Shown: positions 23,111 to 35,664 of the stretch, piece after piece
Layout: each line of letters begins with the position of its first letter
How positions within the stretch are numbered: position 1 is the stretch's first letter
Assembly (NCBI GenBank): GCA_910589415.1
Contig: OU342637.1
Location: forward strand, 36,796,162-36,860,161
Length of the DNA stretch: 64,000 nt
Reading direction: 5' to 3'
DNA from: Malachius bipustulatus
Lineage: Eukaryota > Arthropoda > Insecta > Coleoptera > Melyridae
Position numbers and translations under genes: made by a program
Notes under the pieces: generated by a model
What the model was told of the DNA's origin: nothing
The model's database searches: none
The model's input: only the letters and a program-made list of their open reading frames with translations

Positions 23111-25955
23111 GTTGGGAAATATTTCCAAAAATTTAAAACTAAGGCTGCTAAAAAAATATTTTTTAGTAACTGGGCAGTCAAAATCGAACACCACGTATAA
23201 AATCGTATTTTAAGCATAAAAGAGAGAACAACTTTTTTCAAGATGAGGCTTCGTTTAGGAAATATTTTCAAAAATGTAAAACTAAGGCTGTTAAAAGAAA
23301 ATTTCAGTAACTGGACAGTCAAAATAGAACACCATGTGTAAAATCGTATTTAAAGCATAAAAGAGAGAATAACTTTTTTCAAGACCAGGCCTCGTTTAGG
23401 AAATATTACCAAAAATGTAAAACTAAGGCTGCTGTGAATTTTTTTTCCCAGTACCTGGAGGTCAAAATCGAACGTCATGTATAAAATCGTATTTTGAGCA
23501 TAAAAGAGAGAATAACTTTTTTCAAGGTCAGGCCTCGTTTAGGAAATATTCCCAAAAATGTAAAACTAAGGCTGCTAAAAAATTCAGTAACTGGGTGGTC
23601 AAAATCGAACACCAGGTGCAAAATCGGATTTAAAACATAAACGAAAGAATAATTATTTCCAGGATGAAGCCTCGTTTAGGAAATATTCCCAAAAAAATAT
23701 AAAACTAAGGCTGCTAAAAAAAATTAGTAGCTGGGCAGTGAAAATCGAACCCCAGGTATAAAATCGTATTTTAAGCATAATAAAAGAGAGAATAACTTTT
23801 CTCAAGATGACGCCCCGTTTAGGAAATATTCCCAAAAATGTAAAACTAAGGCTGATAAAAAAAAATAGTGACTGGGCAGTCAAAATCGAACACCACGTAT
23901 AAAATCGTATTTTAAGCATAAAAGAGAGAACAACTTTTTTCAAGATGAGGCTTCGTTTGGGAAATATTTCCAAAAATGTAAAACTAAGGCTGCTAAAAAA
24001 ATTCAGTAACTGGGTAGTCAAAATCGAACACCATGTATAAAATCGTATTTTAAGCATAAAAGAGAGAACAACTTTTTTCAAGATGAGGCTTCGTTTGGGA
24101 AATATTTCCAAAAATGTAAAACTAAGGCTGCTAAAAAAATTCAGTAACTGGGTAGTCAAAATCGAACACCAGGTGTAAAATCGGATTTAAAACATAAACG
24201 AAAGAATAATTATTTCCAGGATGAAGCCTCGTTTAGGAAATATTCCCCAAAAAATATAAAACTAAGGCTGCTAAAAAAAATTAGTAGCTGGGCAGTGAAA
24301 ATCGAACCCCAGGTATAAAATCGTATTTTAAGCATAATAAAAGAGAGAATAACTTTTCTCAAGATGACGCCCCGTTTAGGAAATATTCCCAAAAATGTAA
24401 AACTAAGGCTGATAAAAAAAAATAGTGACTGGGCAGTCAAAATCGAACACCACGTATAAAATCGTATTTTAAGCATAAAAGAGAGAACAACTTTTTTCAA
24501 GATGAGGCTTCGTTTAGGAAATATTTCCAAAAATGTAAAACTAAGGCTGTTAAAAGAAAATTTCAGTAACTGGACAGTCAAAATAGAACACCATGTGTAA
24601 AATCGTATTTAAAGCATAAAAGAGAGAATAACTTTTTTCAAGACCAGGCCTCGTTTAGGAAATATTACCAAAAATGTAAAACTAAGGCTGCTGTGAATTT
24701 TTTTTCCCAGTACCTGGAGGTCAAAATCGAACGTCATGTATAAAATCGTATTTTGAGCATAAAAGAGAGAATAACTTTTTTCAAGGTCAGGCCTCGTTTA
24801 GGAAATATTCCCAAAAATGTAAAACTAAGGCTGCTAAAAAATTCAGTAACTGGGTGGTCAAAATCGAACACCAGGTGCAAAATCGGATTTAAAACATAAA
24901 CGAAAGAATAATTATTTCCAGGATGAAGCCTCGTTTAGGAAATATTCCCAAAAAAATATAAAACTAAGGCTGCTAAAAAAAATTAGTAGCTGGGCAGTGA
25001 AAATCGAACCCCAGGTATAAAATCGTATTTTAAGCATAAAAGAGAGAATAACTTTTCTCAAGATGACGCCTCGTTTAGGAAATATTCCCAAAAATGTAAA
25101 ACTAAGGCTGATAAAAAAAATAGTAACTGGGCAGTCAAAATCGAACACCAGGTGTAAAATTTAATTTAAAGCATAAAAGAAAGAATAACTTTTCTCAAGA
25201 TGACGCCTCGCTTAGGAATAATTCCTAAAAATGTAAAACTAAGGCTGATAAAAAAATTATTGTAACTGGGCAGTCAAAATCGAACACCATGTATAAAATC
25301 GTATTTTAAGCATAAAAGAGAGAACAACTTTTTTCAAGATCAGGCCTCGTTTAGGAAATATTCCCAAAAATGTAAAACTTAGGCTGCTAAAAAAATTTTT
25401 TTTGGTAACTGGGAGTCAAAATCGAACACCATGTATAAAATCGTATTTTAAGCATAAAAGAGAGAACAACTTTTTTCAAGATGAGGCTTCGTTTGGGAAA
25501 TATTTCCAAAAATGTAAAACTAAGGCTGCTAAAAAAATTCAGTAACTGGGTAGTCAAAATCGAACACCAGGTGTAAAATCGGATTTAAAACATAAACGAA
25601 AGAATAATTATTTCCAGGATGAAGCCTCGTTTAGGAAATATTCCCCAAAAAATATAAAACTAAGGCTGCTAAAAAAAATTAGTAGCTGGGCAGTGAAAAT
25701 CGAACCCCAGGTATAAAATCGTATTTTAAGCATAATAAAAGAGAGAATAACTTTTCTCAAGATGGCGCCTCGTTTAGGAAATATTCCCAAAAATGTAAAA
25801 CTAAGGCTGATAAAAAAAAATAGTGACTGGGCAGTCAAAATCGAACACCATGTATAAAATCGTATTTTAAGCATAAAAGAGAGAACAACTTTTTTCAAGA
25901 TGAGGCTTCGTTTAGGAAATATTTCCAAAAATGTAAAACTAAGGCTGCTAAAAAT
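23110..25955 (+). repeat. ~146-bp satellite family, array 2 (about 20 units)
   Basis: Units match array 1 in order and orientation: AGTCAAAATCGAACACCA, AAATCGTATTTTAAGCATAA, AAGAGAGAA, TTTCAAGATGAGGC, CGTTTAGGAAATATT, AAAACTAAGGCTG. Units are more divergent than in array 1, and many variants (e.g. the ACGAAAGAATAATTATTTCC variant near 23640, 24200, 24900 and 25597) recur in blocks. A block from about 23170 to 23880 recurs at +1259 bp (marker GGCTGTTAAAAGAAAA at 23286 and 24545). There is no coding content; repeated minus-strand words such as FTFLEIFPKR are repeat artefacts. Confidence 0.9.
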
Positions 25956-25977
25956 ACGACTCCGTTTAAGGAGTCGT
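25956..25977. other. Perfect 8-bp stem hairpin at end of array 2
   Basis: ACGACTCC-GTTTAA-GGAGTCGT directly terminates the array. It lies 34 bp before a CTAG|T at 26012-26015. It recalls a transposon-end hairpin, but the spacing is too long for a canonical Helitron terminus. Confidence 0.5.
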
Positions 25978-25984
25978 CTCCTCC

Positions 25985-26030
25985 CAGATATCCTCCCAGC
26001 AAATTCTTCTTCTAGTCTATGTTGAATTGA
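25985..26030 (+). repeat. Right copy of ~45-bp direct repeat flanking array 2
   Basis: It contains CAGATATCCTCC, CAAATTCTTCTTCTAGT and TGTTGAA, in the same order as 23066-23110. Confidence 0.6.
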
Positions 26031-29000
26031 CAAAAAGACTGATTACAAGATATGAAAAATAAATAAATTGCGAGCCTCATACTCCTGGACGCTTGTTGAT
26101 TGACAAGGGACAAGGCGTGACTCACAAAATGGCGATAAGGCCAGTAACGACGACATCAACTGTTAGGTAGGAATTACCGCTACTGCCGCAACTACAACGA
26201 GGGTGGGTCATTAAATAAAAGCGCCACCAAAACAAATTTTTAAGAAAAACAAAAAAAATATTCTTCCACATCTCTTCACTCTCGGCTTGAAAAAAAAAAC
26301 AGAAATCGAGTGGGGAATAAAATTCTCTACCAGCGGTGAAAAATCCAAGACATGGATTAAATAAAAGAGAAGCAGGAGTATAAGTAATCTCGCTCGATCG
26401 CTGTCTGAGAACTGAAAGAATGTTCCGGGATCGTTAATTAGCCACCAGCTCGACCAGAAATTCCCTCAGGACTCGGAAATACACATTTCTGCTACTTCGA
26501 CAAGGAAACTCTCATGTCTTTTCAAGTAACAACCGGGACTTGTTTTATTGTAGCGGTCGTCTTAATAAGAGCGTTCTGGGACCGTAAATTCAAAACGGTC
26601 CGGTATCTCGCTGTGAGAAAAAAAAATTGCAAGAACGCATCACTTGTCCAAACAAGCACGGGGACGGGGTTTAATAGTGCGCGCAAAAATTAATCACCGT
26701 AATCGTCAAAGAGAAAGAGTCCCGTCGCCGGGCCGGCGCTCGGGCGCCCGCCGCTCGCACCGGGTTTCCTTTATGAGGGGCTAATTGACTGAATTCAAAG
26801 CGGATTGCACGGTAACCGATCATAAAGGCGCTTCTTTTGTGACGCGGACGACAGAAAGCGGCCAGAATATTTCATCGACAAGCGCTGATTGACGTTGCGC
26901 GGCCGAAAACGAGCTTCAATTAGTCGGGTCGCGGACGGCCGCCTCAACCCTCTTTATTAAACGTTTCCAGGCGAATCGCCGATCACGGTGTTACGTTTTC
27001 AACAAGTGCCGCGAACAGACAACCAGTGACTGCAAGTAACTGGTTACAATAAGTAACATACGATTAATTATTCTTCTATACATCGGAGAGCAAATAGCAA
27101 ATTAATCAGTCATACAGCCACTTGTTGTGGTTGCGTCAGAATCATCAGTAACGGTCAATGTAGGAACGGTTAAAGTAACAGTTATTTTTATCATTTCTGA
27201 GGTATCGACTCTTCGTTCAGGAAGGGATAGGTCGCTCCTATCGGTTCAATATTCAATGAAAGGGTAGAGTTTTTAAAATAATGAAACGCCAAAGCTCAGC
27301 AAAATCAGAACCTCCAAGCGGGGAATGTTGAAAGAAAGACTCGTGACACTAACGCAAGAATCAAATCTCCGACTGCCACATAAAGACTTCATCGTGTCAA
27401 ACCGTTAAGTGTTGTGACAACCGCGGCCGACACGCAAGAGACGCCGCGGCGTCACCGCCCCTCCCCCTCCTCGCGTCCCGGGGAGCCCATTGTCGTCCCG
27501 ACAGCCTACTATTTAATTACCGCTCTCTGTGCCAAACCGGAGCTCCGGGACAGAAGATCTAAAAGGTGAAAGGAAGTCGGGTAATCTAAGTTTCCTCCCC
27601 GGGAGCGCAGGAAGTGCGCGGCGACGGTAGCTTTTGAATGACGAACGCCGCGCGGGGAACGAGTCGCAAGGAACGGATATCTAATCAGCGAGTATTATTA
27701 TTATTATTATCGACACTGGGATTTTATACCACGCTCTATCGTCGAAGTAAATTAAATAACAAACAAAGCGGACGAAATTCTGCAAGGCAGATGCTCGGGC
27801 TTTATGATGCAAAACCTGGTTCGTTCTGATTCCGGCCCGGAGGCTGAATTATCGGGGAGGAATCTTTCATTCGGGGAACTTTTCCGCGGAGACGGCTTCG
27901 CTCGATTAGGCGATGTGATTACGTGAACTTTGACTGGTTTGACGTTTTGTTCATTTTGAGGGCACGAATCTTGACTAGCTTGACGTGTGGATCTGGTAAA
28001 GTTCCTCTTTGTTTCAGTAAACCAGCTTCAAGAGGACTGAATCTTTTAAGAGTAATCGTGGAAGCCAGGAGTGATTTTTTTCCGCAATGACTAGTGGATA
28101 TTGACAGTTGGTAGGGAGAGGAAAAGAAAAGCTGCTTCTTCTTCGATGCAATAGGTGACTGCTCCTTCTGTTGCATATATGGTTAGCTTCATACTAGGAC
28201 CCTCCTGAGAGAATCATTATTTTCTATGGAGAGTGGTGGGAGTAACATTTTTTCGATCTCCACTTGGTGAGAAAGAGGGGGGAAGTGTCCATCACCCAAG
28301 GTGCCGCTTTTGAGGGTAGACACTCATCTCAGATGTATCAATCAAATTATAGAGAGAGGAGCACGCACGAATATTAAAGGCGGAAAAATGGGATTGAGAC
28401 CTTGGACCCACAGAGATCCAGAAACGGGGGTGACAGAACCCTGGTGGCCTTTTTAGCTGCCCTTACTAGACTTGCACCAAGGTAAAAACTGTTGATGCTG
28501 GGTTCAGAGAACGTCCCGACACCAGGAAGTTTCACCCTGCTGCAAGAGAAGCAGTTTGGACTCACCGCGAGGTTTGATTCTATCGATCTTTGACATACGC
28601 AGTCTCTTTTTTCTGGCATCCACGCCCAGGCGAATTTTTCCCTCTCTTTTCTCATGAACTTCTCTGTGCCGTAAAGAGATCTGCGGGTGAGGTTACGAGG
28701 TTACGAGTTTCTGTGGAGGTAGTTTTCCCTCCACCGCATGTAGCAGGCTTCCCAGGTGTAAAACAGGAGCATTGCGTCGTTGTTCCGTCATCTCGTCATG
28801 CTAAGCCCTCAATGTCGAAACTTTACCCGAGGGAGCGGGGTAGAGATTGACCAATTGACTCTATGGGACGTTTCGGCGTATATCTTTGACTTTGACCAGG
28901 GTTCCCGGAAACAGAAAAAAGGAAAACCACCAGCGGACCTTCCCTCGCTCAAAAGGTCAGGAGAAGGTTTGGGACCGCCGGTCTAGGAGATGGTTGTGGA

Positions 29001-29180
29001 GGTGTTGTATCTGCTGATTGTGTTCTTTGATTGGAGAGATGTTAGGGAAAGGTTAGAACTGAGAGGAGCGTCTCTCAAACACCAATACCAGTCCTTGGAA
29101 ATTGATCAAGGAATTACAAAAAATGGATATAAAGATGCAGGTGCATCCCATGCGTAGAACAGTTTTACAACTCCGAGAGC
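26031..29180. other. Noncoding stretch after the satellite complex
   Basis: GC-rich patches lie at 26700-26770 and 27420-27500 and a short ATT run near 27705. Small frames on both strands show no domain. No gene is supported. Confidence 0.4.
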
Positions 29181-29187
29181 AAGGTCA

Positions 29188-29625
29188 GATGCAACTCTCA
29201 TACAGGTGAAGTTACACACCCTCTCTTACGTTGAAAAAAGAAACATCTTTGGATAAAGTTTCAATTAGGCACCTAAATAAGTTTTCTTCTTGCTTTACCA
29301 GAGACTTCAAATGACTGAAACACTTTGAAGACGTAACTCTCATACAGGTAACGTTACACACCTCCTATTACGTTGAAGGTTGAATAGAAAAACATTTTTG
29401 GATAAAGTTTCAATAAAACACATAAATAAGTTTTCTTCTTGCTTTTCGAGAGACTTCAAGTGATTGAAACACGTCAAAAACGCAACTCTCATACAGGTGA
29501 AGTTACACACCCCCTCTTTACACAGAAAAGAAAAACATTTTTGGATAAAGTTTGAATTAGACACCTTAATAAGTTTCCTTCTTGCTTTTCGCGAGACTTC
29601 AAATGACTGAAACACGTCGGAGACG
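29188..29625 (+). repeat. ~145-bp tandem repeat, three copies
   Basis: ACTCTCATACAGGT followed by TTACACACC recurs at about 29195, 29336 and 29485. Each copy continues through a GATAAAGTTT block to AGACTTCAA and GACTGAAACAC. Minus-strand frames over it repeat the same words and are artefacts. Confidence 0.8.
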
Positions 29626-31632
29626 CGATAATGAGCGTACGGAACGAAGATAACGAGAAGTGTGTTAATGTTAATTTTTTCACGCACGCACGTCGCTGCT
29701 TTTTACCGGATTTTCTCGCAACAACAATGAAAGAGAAAAATGTATAAATTCCGCTCGTTTATCTCGGGCTTATGTTGAAACGCGATTCGTGTTTTATTAT
29801 TATTATTGTCCGCCGTGGAGTCTTTTTCATTGTTGGTAATGGCGTTTTCCCGTCAAGACTAGACACAGCCACAAACCACACACACGCCGTCTTGCATAAT
29901 AATTGACGTACCTAACTCGCCGGTCTCACGTATCATTATTACACACAAAGGCTGCTGAAACGTTGATGCGTGGAGGGAATCGTTTCTTTGATATTCCCGA
30001 CTGGTCTTATAATAAGAGGACTCCCTGGACTGGAATCTGGAAGAATATTAATTTTAATTGATTTAAATGATGCTGGTTGCTGGTTGTTGGTTGTTGGTAG
30101 TTGGAGGGAGCGAAAATGAGCGAATTTATATTCGGGACATTCGTCCATATTAATAAAATGACTCGCAATAATTCATCGTCTTCCTTTTGTTTCATTAGAA
30201 GGCCGGTTAATTACATTTTAGCACTGGAAGTGAGTGGTCCTAATGTATTCAAAAATATTTACATTTGTTTGTTATTTTTCATGATGAATATGCATTCCTT
30301 TTTATTAAATTCATTGTCGTTACTCTGCAGCGCCAGCATCGCCGCCGCCGCCGCCGCTCCTGCTGAATTAAATCAACTGGCCGTTTCTCTTTCTCTCCGC
30401 GTGCGCGGCCTGCTCTCTCGTCCTAATGAAAGCAAATTTTCTTAAGTGCCCCTGAAAATTTACAAACGGTTCTTATCCCACGGCTTTGTCCCTCGCAAAC
30501 CAAAGTCGGAAAATCCTAATTTCACTTCATATTAAGCCTCTTTGGTATTCCTTTCCTGCATTCTTAATAATAATAATTATTTTGCCCGGTGCTTTCAAAA
30601 CAGCCATTATTTATTACGGCGCGGGCGCGGGCGGAAAATACTTTGAAGAGGATTCCCCGCCAGCGGACTAAGGGGAACTAGTCGATAAATACCAGAAACA
30701 GAAAAAGTAACGACCGTTTCTTTCTTATTAAGCCATTTTCTCAGGCCCATTGCTTATTCAATGGTGCAAGCAAATATTTACTGCCTGACGTCATTCTCGA
30801 TTCTTTTGATTCCAGTCTTCTGATGAATCTAACCGCTTTACGGGACATCTCTTGAAATGACAGAAGCCACATGCGGACATCCAAGATTGCAGTTGAAGCC
30901 CCGAGATATAGTTCCAAATTACGTCAACTATAGCCAGCCCTGGGTAAACCGTGGAGTGCTCGCTTGAAACGTAAACTCTCCCGTAGGATTTGCAGGATTT
31001 TACCATTTTGCAGACTTCAGCTTTACCGAAACCATCCCACTTCTGAGATAATCATTGGGGTTGATCCCTCAGCGTTACTGTTACAAATAACGATCCCGGA
31101 TTGAATGACTGATCAAGGATAGACGAAAGGAAAAATAATTTTTAGAAATGATTGTATCGTCGAGACCGAACCGGCGCAGCTGGGCATAATAAAAAGCCCC
31201 ACCTAACGCAGGAAATCCTCGACCATTCTAACTTTCGACGGGATAAAAGGAACCCCTCGAATCTTTTAATACCCAAGTACAATATTTTCCACATAAATAA
31301 ATCCGAGCGTGAGTGAAGACGGGATGCGGATTAGTCGGAGTGGAAAAACCGGGAGCTCTATTTCATTGCAAATTCTATTCGGGCCGGACGTGGGGAAGAG
31401 AATAACAGTATCGGAAGAGCGGCCGGCCGGCCCGCCGAACGGATAATTTCAATTGGCCCGGGGGCCCGGTGGAGCAGAAGGGCCGCCCACCCCGCGTGCA
31501 CTGCCGAGGTTAATATATGTGAGCAAGTGACGCCGCCGACGACCCCGATCAAGGGATGCGGTTCGGGGATCTGACCTAAGATAACAGAGAGCCGTCGGAT
31601 TAGATGGGACGTGCACGGATGGATGGACGGCC
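29626..31632. other. Noncoding stretch, no gene supported
   Basis: AT-rich unique sequence is followed by a GC-rich island-like patch at about 31380-31560. A GCC trinucleotide patch lies near 30340. No exon with convincing splice sites was recognised. Confidence 0.4.
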
Positions 31633-31663
31633 GGGGACGGGGACGTGGGGGACGGAGGGGGGG
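31633..31663 (+). other. Strong G-quadruplex motif
   Basis: Four G-runs of 4, 4, 5 and 7 (31633-36, 31639-42, 31647-51, 31657-63) are separated by loops of 2, 4 and 5 nt. This satisfies the strict G4 rule on the plus strand and lies just downstream of a GC-rich patch. Confidence 0.6.
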
Positions 31664-31989
31664 AACTCTTCCGACTAGGCAGAGTGCTAACGTCTAGTCT
31701 CTCTTCTAGTCGATGGAGTCGAGGGTCGAGTTGACTTTTTCCTAAATAAACTTACTTATATTGTTTCGGCACTTTAATGGAGCCCGATAAAGTGCCTCTC
31801 CACCGTGACCGGCCCTTTCACGCAATTCTATTGTTTCTGCGGTTTAACACTAAATCCTATTTTTGTAACGGTCAGCTTTGTAATTAAATAAAAGGAAATC
31901 CCCCCGGAAAATGTGGACGCTCGCATGCACGCATCGGTCCGGGTTCGCTATGACGGGTGAGTTGGAAATAATTAAACCTCGATCTGCTC

Positions 31990-32130
31990 GTTATACAGAG
32001 GGTTGTGACGGTTTCTTAAATGAACTGGACGACGACGGCACCTCTGACGTAAACGTTTATGGAAGAGTCCATCAGGGATGGATCTTGTCACCACTGTTGT
32101 TCAATTTGCACTTCAACAAATGCAAATTGT
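31990..32130 (+). pseudogene. LINE reverse-transcriptase relic (motif 'QG.ILSPLLFN')
   Basis: At about 32055-32110 the plus frame reads YGRVHQGWILSPLLFN. This matches the RT block 'G(V)RQG.(I/P)LSPLLFNLY' found in R2/RTE/CR1-type LINE polymerases, just before the catalytic aspartates. Upstream residues are only loosely RT-like, and the catalytic YxDD box is not visible downstream, where the sequence passes into the ~304-bp repeat. It is a short non-functional fragment; the clade cannot be fixed. Confidence 0.5.
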
Positions 32131-32159
32131 TGCTCATTACCCTGACAGAACGGTTTTGT

Positions 32160-32960
32160 CACTCTATTTTAACTCTATTTTCTGCTGGGAACTGCCTGGC
32201 GAGGGGAATTTACTGTCATCACTGGTCCTCTTGATATCAAATCCTGTTCATTTGAAGTTTTGTTACGCAGAATTTATCTCCTGAAGTTTTCTCACCCACA
32301 AAGTCACAACTCAAGTCAATTTTATATAAAAAAAACTGCCCAGCGAGGAGTAAATTAGAGTTTTTCGCCCGTTTTCATGGCAACAGATCCCGTTCTCGTG
32401 AAGTTTGTCGCTCACAACTCAGCCCGTGAAGTTTTGTCTCTCTCAGGTGACAACTGAACTCTACTTTCTGTCCGTAATTGCCTAGCGAGAAGAAATTTAC
32501 GGTCCATTACCTGTCAGATCCTGTTCCTTTGAAACTTTGTCTCTCAGAACGTAGCCGTTGAAGTTTTGTCACTCAGAACTTATCGCCTGAAGTTTTGTCA
32601 CTCAGAAAGAACATTTCGTTTTTATTTTCGGTCTGGAACTCTTAATCCAGAGAGAAATAAAAGCTTTCCGTCTATCTTCATGGCAACAGATCCCGTTCCC
32701 GTGAAGTTTGTCGCTCACAACTCAGCTCTTGAAGTTTTGTCTCTCACAAGTGACGACTAAACTCTACCTTCTCTGCAGAACCGCCTGAAGAGAGGATATT
32801 TACGGTCCATTACCTGTCCTCTTGATATCAAAACCTGTTTCCTCAAATTTGCCCACTTATCCCTTAAAAGTAACTCACAACTTATCCCTTGAAGTTTTAT
32901 CATTCATAAATCCCAACTCAAGTTCATTTCATATCCGGAACTCTCTCTCGCGAGTGGGAA
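32160..32960 (+). repeat. ~304-bp degenerate tandem repeat, about 2.5 copies
   Basis: TTCATGGCAACAGATCCCGT recurs at about 32375 and 32679. Each is followed by GTGAAGTTTGTCGCTCACAA and later by TTTACGGTCCATTACCTGTC (near 32498 and 32800). A partial copy precedes (CCTCTTGATATCAAATCCTG near 32225). TGAAGTTTTGTC recurs as an internal sub-repeat. Confidence 0.75.
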
Positions 32961-34998
32961 TTTTTAAACCGAGCGACGAGAATCTGATCGTAACTTAGCC
33001 GAGCACACACACAAAGCGAGATCCGGCATTGACATATCTCTCGTTGCACTTAAAAAAACTCGTCGCAATTTTGCGATGCAATTCCATCAATTCAGCTTAA
33101 AGGCTTCTCTTTCCCTCGAAAGATCCAAGTCGATACCCCACTCTCGGTATCCCGTGACGATGTCACAGTGCTATCCGTTCGACAATGGAGCTACCCATAT
33201 CTGTATCTCCCTAATCCCCCCACGTCCGAAGCCAATGGGAGAGCCGGGTAGCTATGCCGTTATTAGTTCGTTTGATGCGGAATTTAATACAGGGAATGCC
33301 ATCGCGTGGCACGGATCAAACGGGCCGTGAATGAGACGAGAGAGTTTATTTGCGAAGCAAAACGTAGAAAAAGGTAATTCGGTAATTAAAGGCCGCGCTC
33401 GTACATCAAAGGGAGGAGTAAAACGCCGACCGACGGAAGACAGATTACGCCACAATGCAATTAGAGCAGTAATCCGGCGACTTACATGATGACGTCTCAA
33501 AAGCGGAGTTTCCTCGGAAAATTGAATCCGAACAGGTTTTCGGCCGCGTTCGGTCGTTGGGGTTGGATGAGGCGGCGGTGGCGGCGGAGAGAGATCATTT
33601 ATTACGCGATAAAAAACACTTTTGTCTGGGCCACTCGGTATATCATAATATATTACATTATCTTTCCCCGGCCATTCAGTGGAATGTTTAAAAATGTTCC
33701 CGGAGCTTTGTAGGTTTGGGGCGAACAAAGAGGCGGTGTTTTGCATTTAACGGTAAATAATTAACATCTCCGCACGGCCGCCGCCCCACCGCCCCGCGCC
33801 TCCCTCGCTCGACGGCAGAAGCAGTGGGAGTTTTTGCGGTTTTCCTCACGGCGGTGGCGGCGGGCCCTTTGTCGGAGGTGTCGGTTCATTATTTGAATGG
33901 TTGTCATGTTTACTAATATTCGTTTTGTGCTCGTTATAATAATATGAATTATGAGGCGAAGAAAGCCCGGTTATGCATTGTTATTACAATGGAGAATTAT
34001 TATTTGACGTCTCATTTCCACCTCGTTATTTACGGACACGCCCGCTCCCGGTAAAACTGCCACGAAAAACCGGCCACTTTCCTCCCGCCTTCTCGACTCT
34101 ACGTACGCAACTTAATGAGTACACGAATTGGGGGCTCTTTTTTATTTAAATTCCAGAAAACGCGCAGTCACCCCTTCGTTATGGTGTGTTGTTATTTTTC
34201 GACAAAAAAACTCCCCGCTTTCACTCGCTTTCGATTTTTTCCATCGTCGTCCGTTTTTTATCCATCGTTCGCAGCGCCCTCGGCGAGGGAAATCATTAAA
34301 GTTCTCATTCGATAAAGTTCGCGGAAGAGATTCAAAAGTGATTACTTATTAGTTAGTCTCATCGATTGTTCCGAACTCGGAACTCGGATGACTTTCCGCC
34401 GCCTCGCTCCTAATTTCGCATTTAAATATCGCTAAAAATGCGGAAGAGAGAGAAAAAAAAGAAGCGAACTTCGCACCTATACTTCAGTCGACAGTAAGTT
34501 GAGGGAAAAGTTAACGAAGTTTCCCGGCCGAGGGACACCCCCGTCTCTTAACAGCAGCTGCGTCATCTTGACAACCGTTCTCATCTTGTAAATGTATAAC
34601 AAAGTTCCGAAGAAGTATTATGCAATCAGGGAGCTGCAAAAATAACAGCCCTAATTATCCTGTAACGGGGAGTGCGACAGATGGCTTAATCCGGGTCGTC
34701 CGTGTCACTCCGGATTTCTATGACTGTTCGCACCTTGAACGAAATATCCCGGTTGAAATTCAACGCGCCAGATAACGAGGAAAGTTTACAGCTGCAAATA
34801 ATAATGGGACAGTTTAAAAAAATCTGCCTCTGGCGAATGCCCCTTGTGTACCTAATCTGATTCGATCTAGATTAAAAGAAACTTTATAATGATGACTCTT
34901 ATTGTCTTACAACTGAAATTGTGACGGAATTTCTTGAATGTGGCGGTTTTCAACGTTTCAATAGCTTTTGTTTGACTTGACAGCGCCTGGACGAAAAG
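32961..34998. other. Noncoding stretch, no gene supported
   Basis: GC-rich patches occur around 33540-33590 (GGCGGC runs) and 33770-33870. Frames here are low-complexity. No splice-supported exon or element end was seen. Confidence 0.4.
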
Positions 34999-35389
34999 AT
35001 GTTACAACCGTCAGCGATAGAATGCGCAGGATGGACGGTACAGCACGCCAAACAGGCGGCGGTGAAGGGAGATCGAACTAGCCAGAAAGTCAGGGGTGGT
35101 CGAAGGTCTTATCAAGCCACGCGTTATCAATTTGGCTTGCCGTCGCATCTTCCTCAAATGGGCTGGCTGCCACTGGAGAGTCGCCCATACTCCTTCCTTA
35201 AAAGTTCCTGCAGCATCCGTCGCCTCGTCCCATGCGTTAGCGGCGTGGCTGGGTCCCATGTTCCCTTAGCGGCGTAGCCTTTAGTCGCGAATGACAAATG
35301 GTATGCCTCCATGACGCCAATCTTTGGTCGCAGGTCTCCGTCCCGGAGATTGTAGTAATGTTCCACGGGTCGCAAAAAGCGTTCCAAAT

Positions 35390-35664
35390 TGGCGCCCGTG
35401 ACAGGGCAAACCAATACGAATTCAACCTGCAACGATTCGAAGCCTACGTGAATCGACATCTCCGCTCACGCACCACTTCCAGAGCAAAGAAAAAACGCAG
35501 CTGGCTACTTCGGACGGTGCATCACGCCATACAGGATCAACTCATCTGGTGGCGGTGAAGGAATTCTTCCCTGCACTTGAATTCAACTGATAATGTTTCC
35601 CTCAGTAAGTCGAAAATCTGCAAATCTAAAAAAAAAATGTTACAAATTGGCGCCCGTGTCAGGG
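35390..35664 (+). mobile_element. Paired tRNA-Arg-type primer-binding-site motifs; LTR-element scraps
   Basis: TGGCGCCCGTGACAGGG at 35390-35406 and TGGCGCCCGTGTCAGGG at 35648-35664 both follow AAAT. They differ by one base in the first 16 from TGGCGACCGTGACAGG, the tRNA-Arg primer site of insect mdg1/412-type LTR retrotransposons. AACGCAGCTGGCTA recurs at about 35494 and 35669, and related GGACGGT blocks near 35032, 35513 and 35689. The region is a patchwork of leader fragments without gag or pol. Confidence 0.3.

Noticed and set aside
25956..26015. Canonical Helitron 3' end after array 2
   Set aside because: A hairpin and CTAG|T are present, but 34 nt separate them instead of about 10, and the same CTAGT string also occurs on the left flank.
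23065..26033. Minus-strand frames up to 168 codons in array 2
   Set aside because: Same reason as for array 1. There are no starts, splice sites or domains independent of the repeat.
33252..33746. 164-codon minus-strand frame
   Set aside because: Low-complexity proline run and overlapping frames on the other strand; no domain or splice support.
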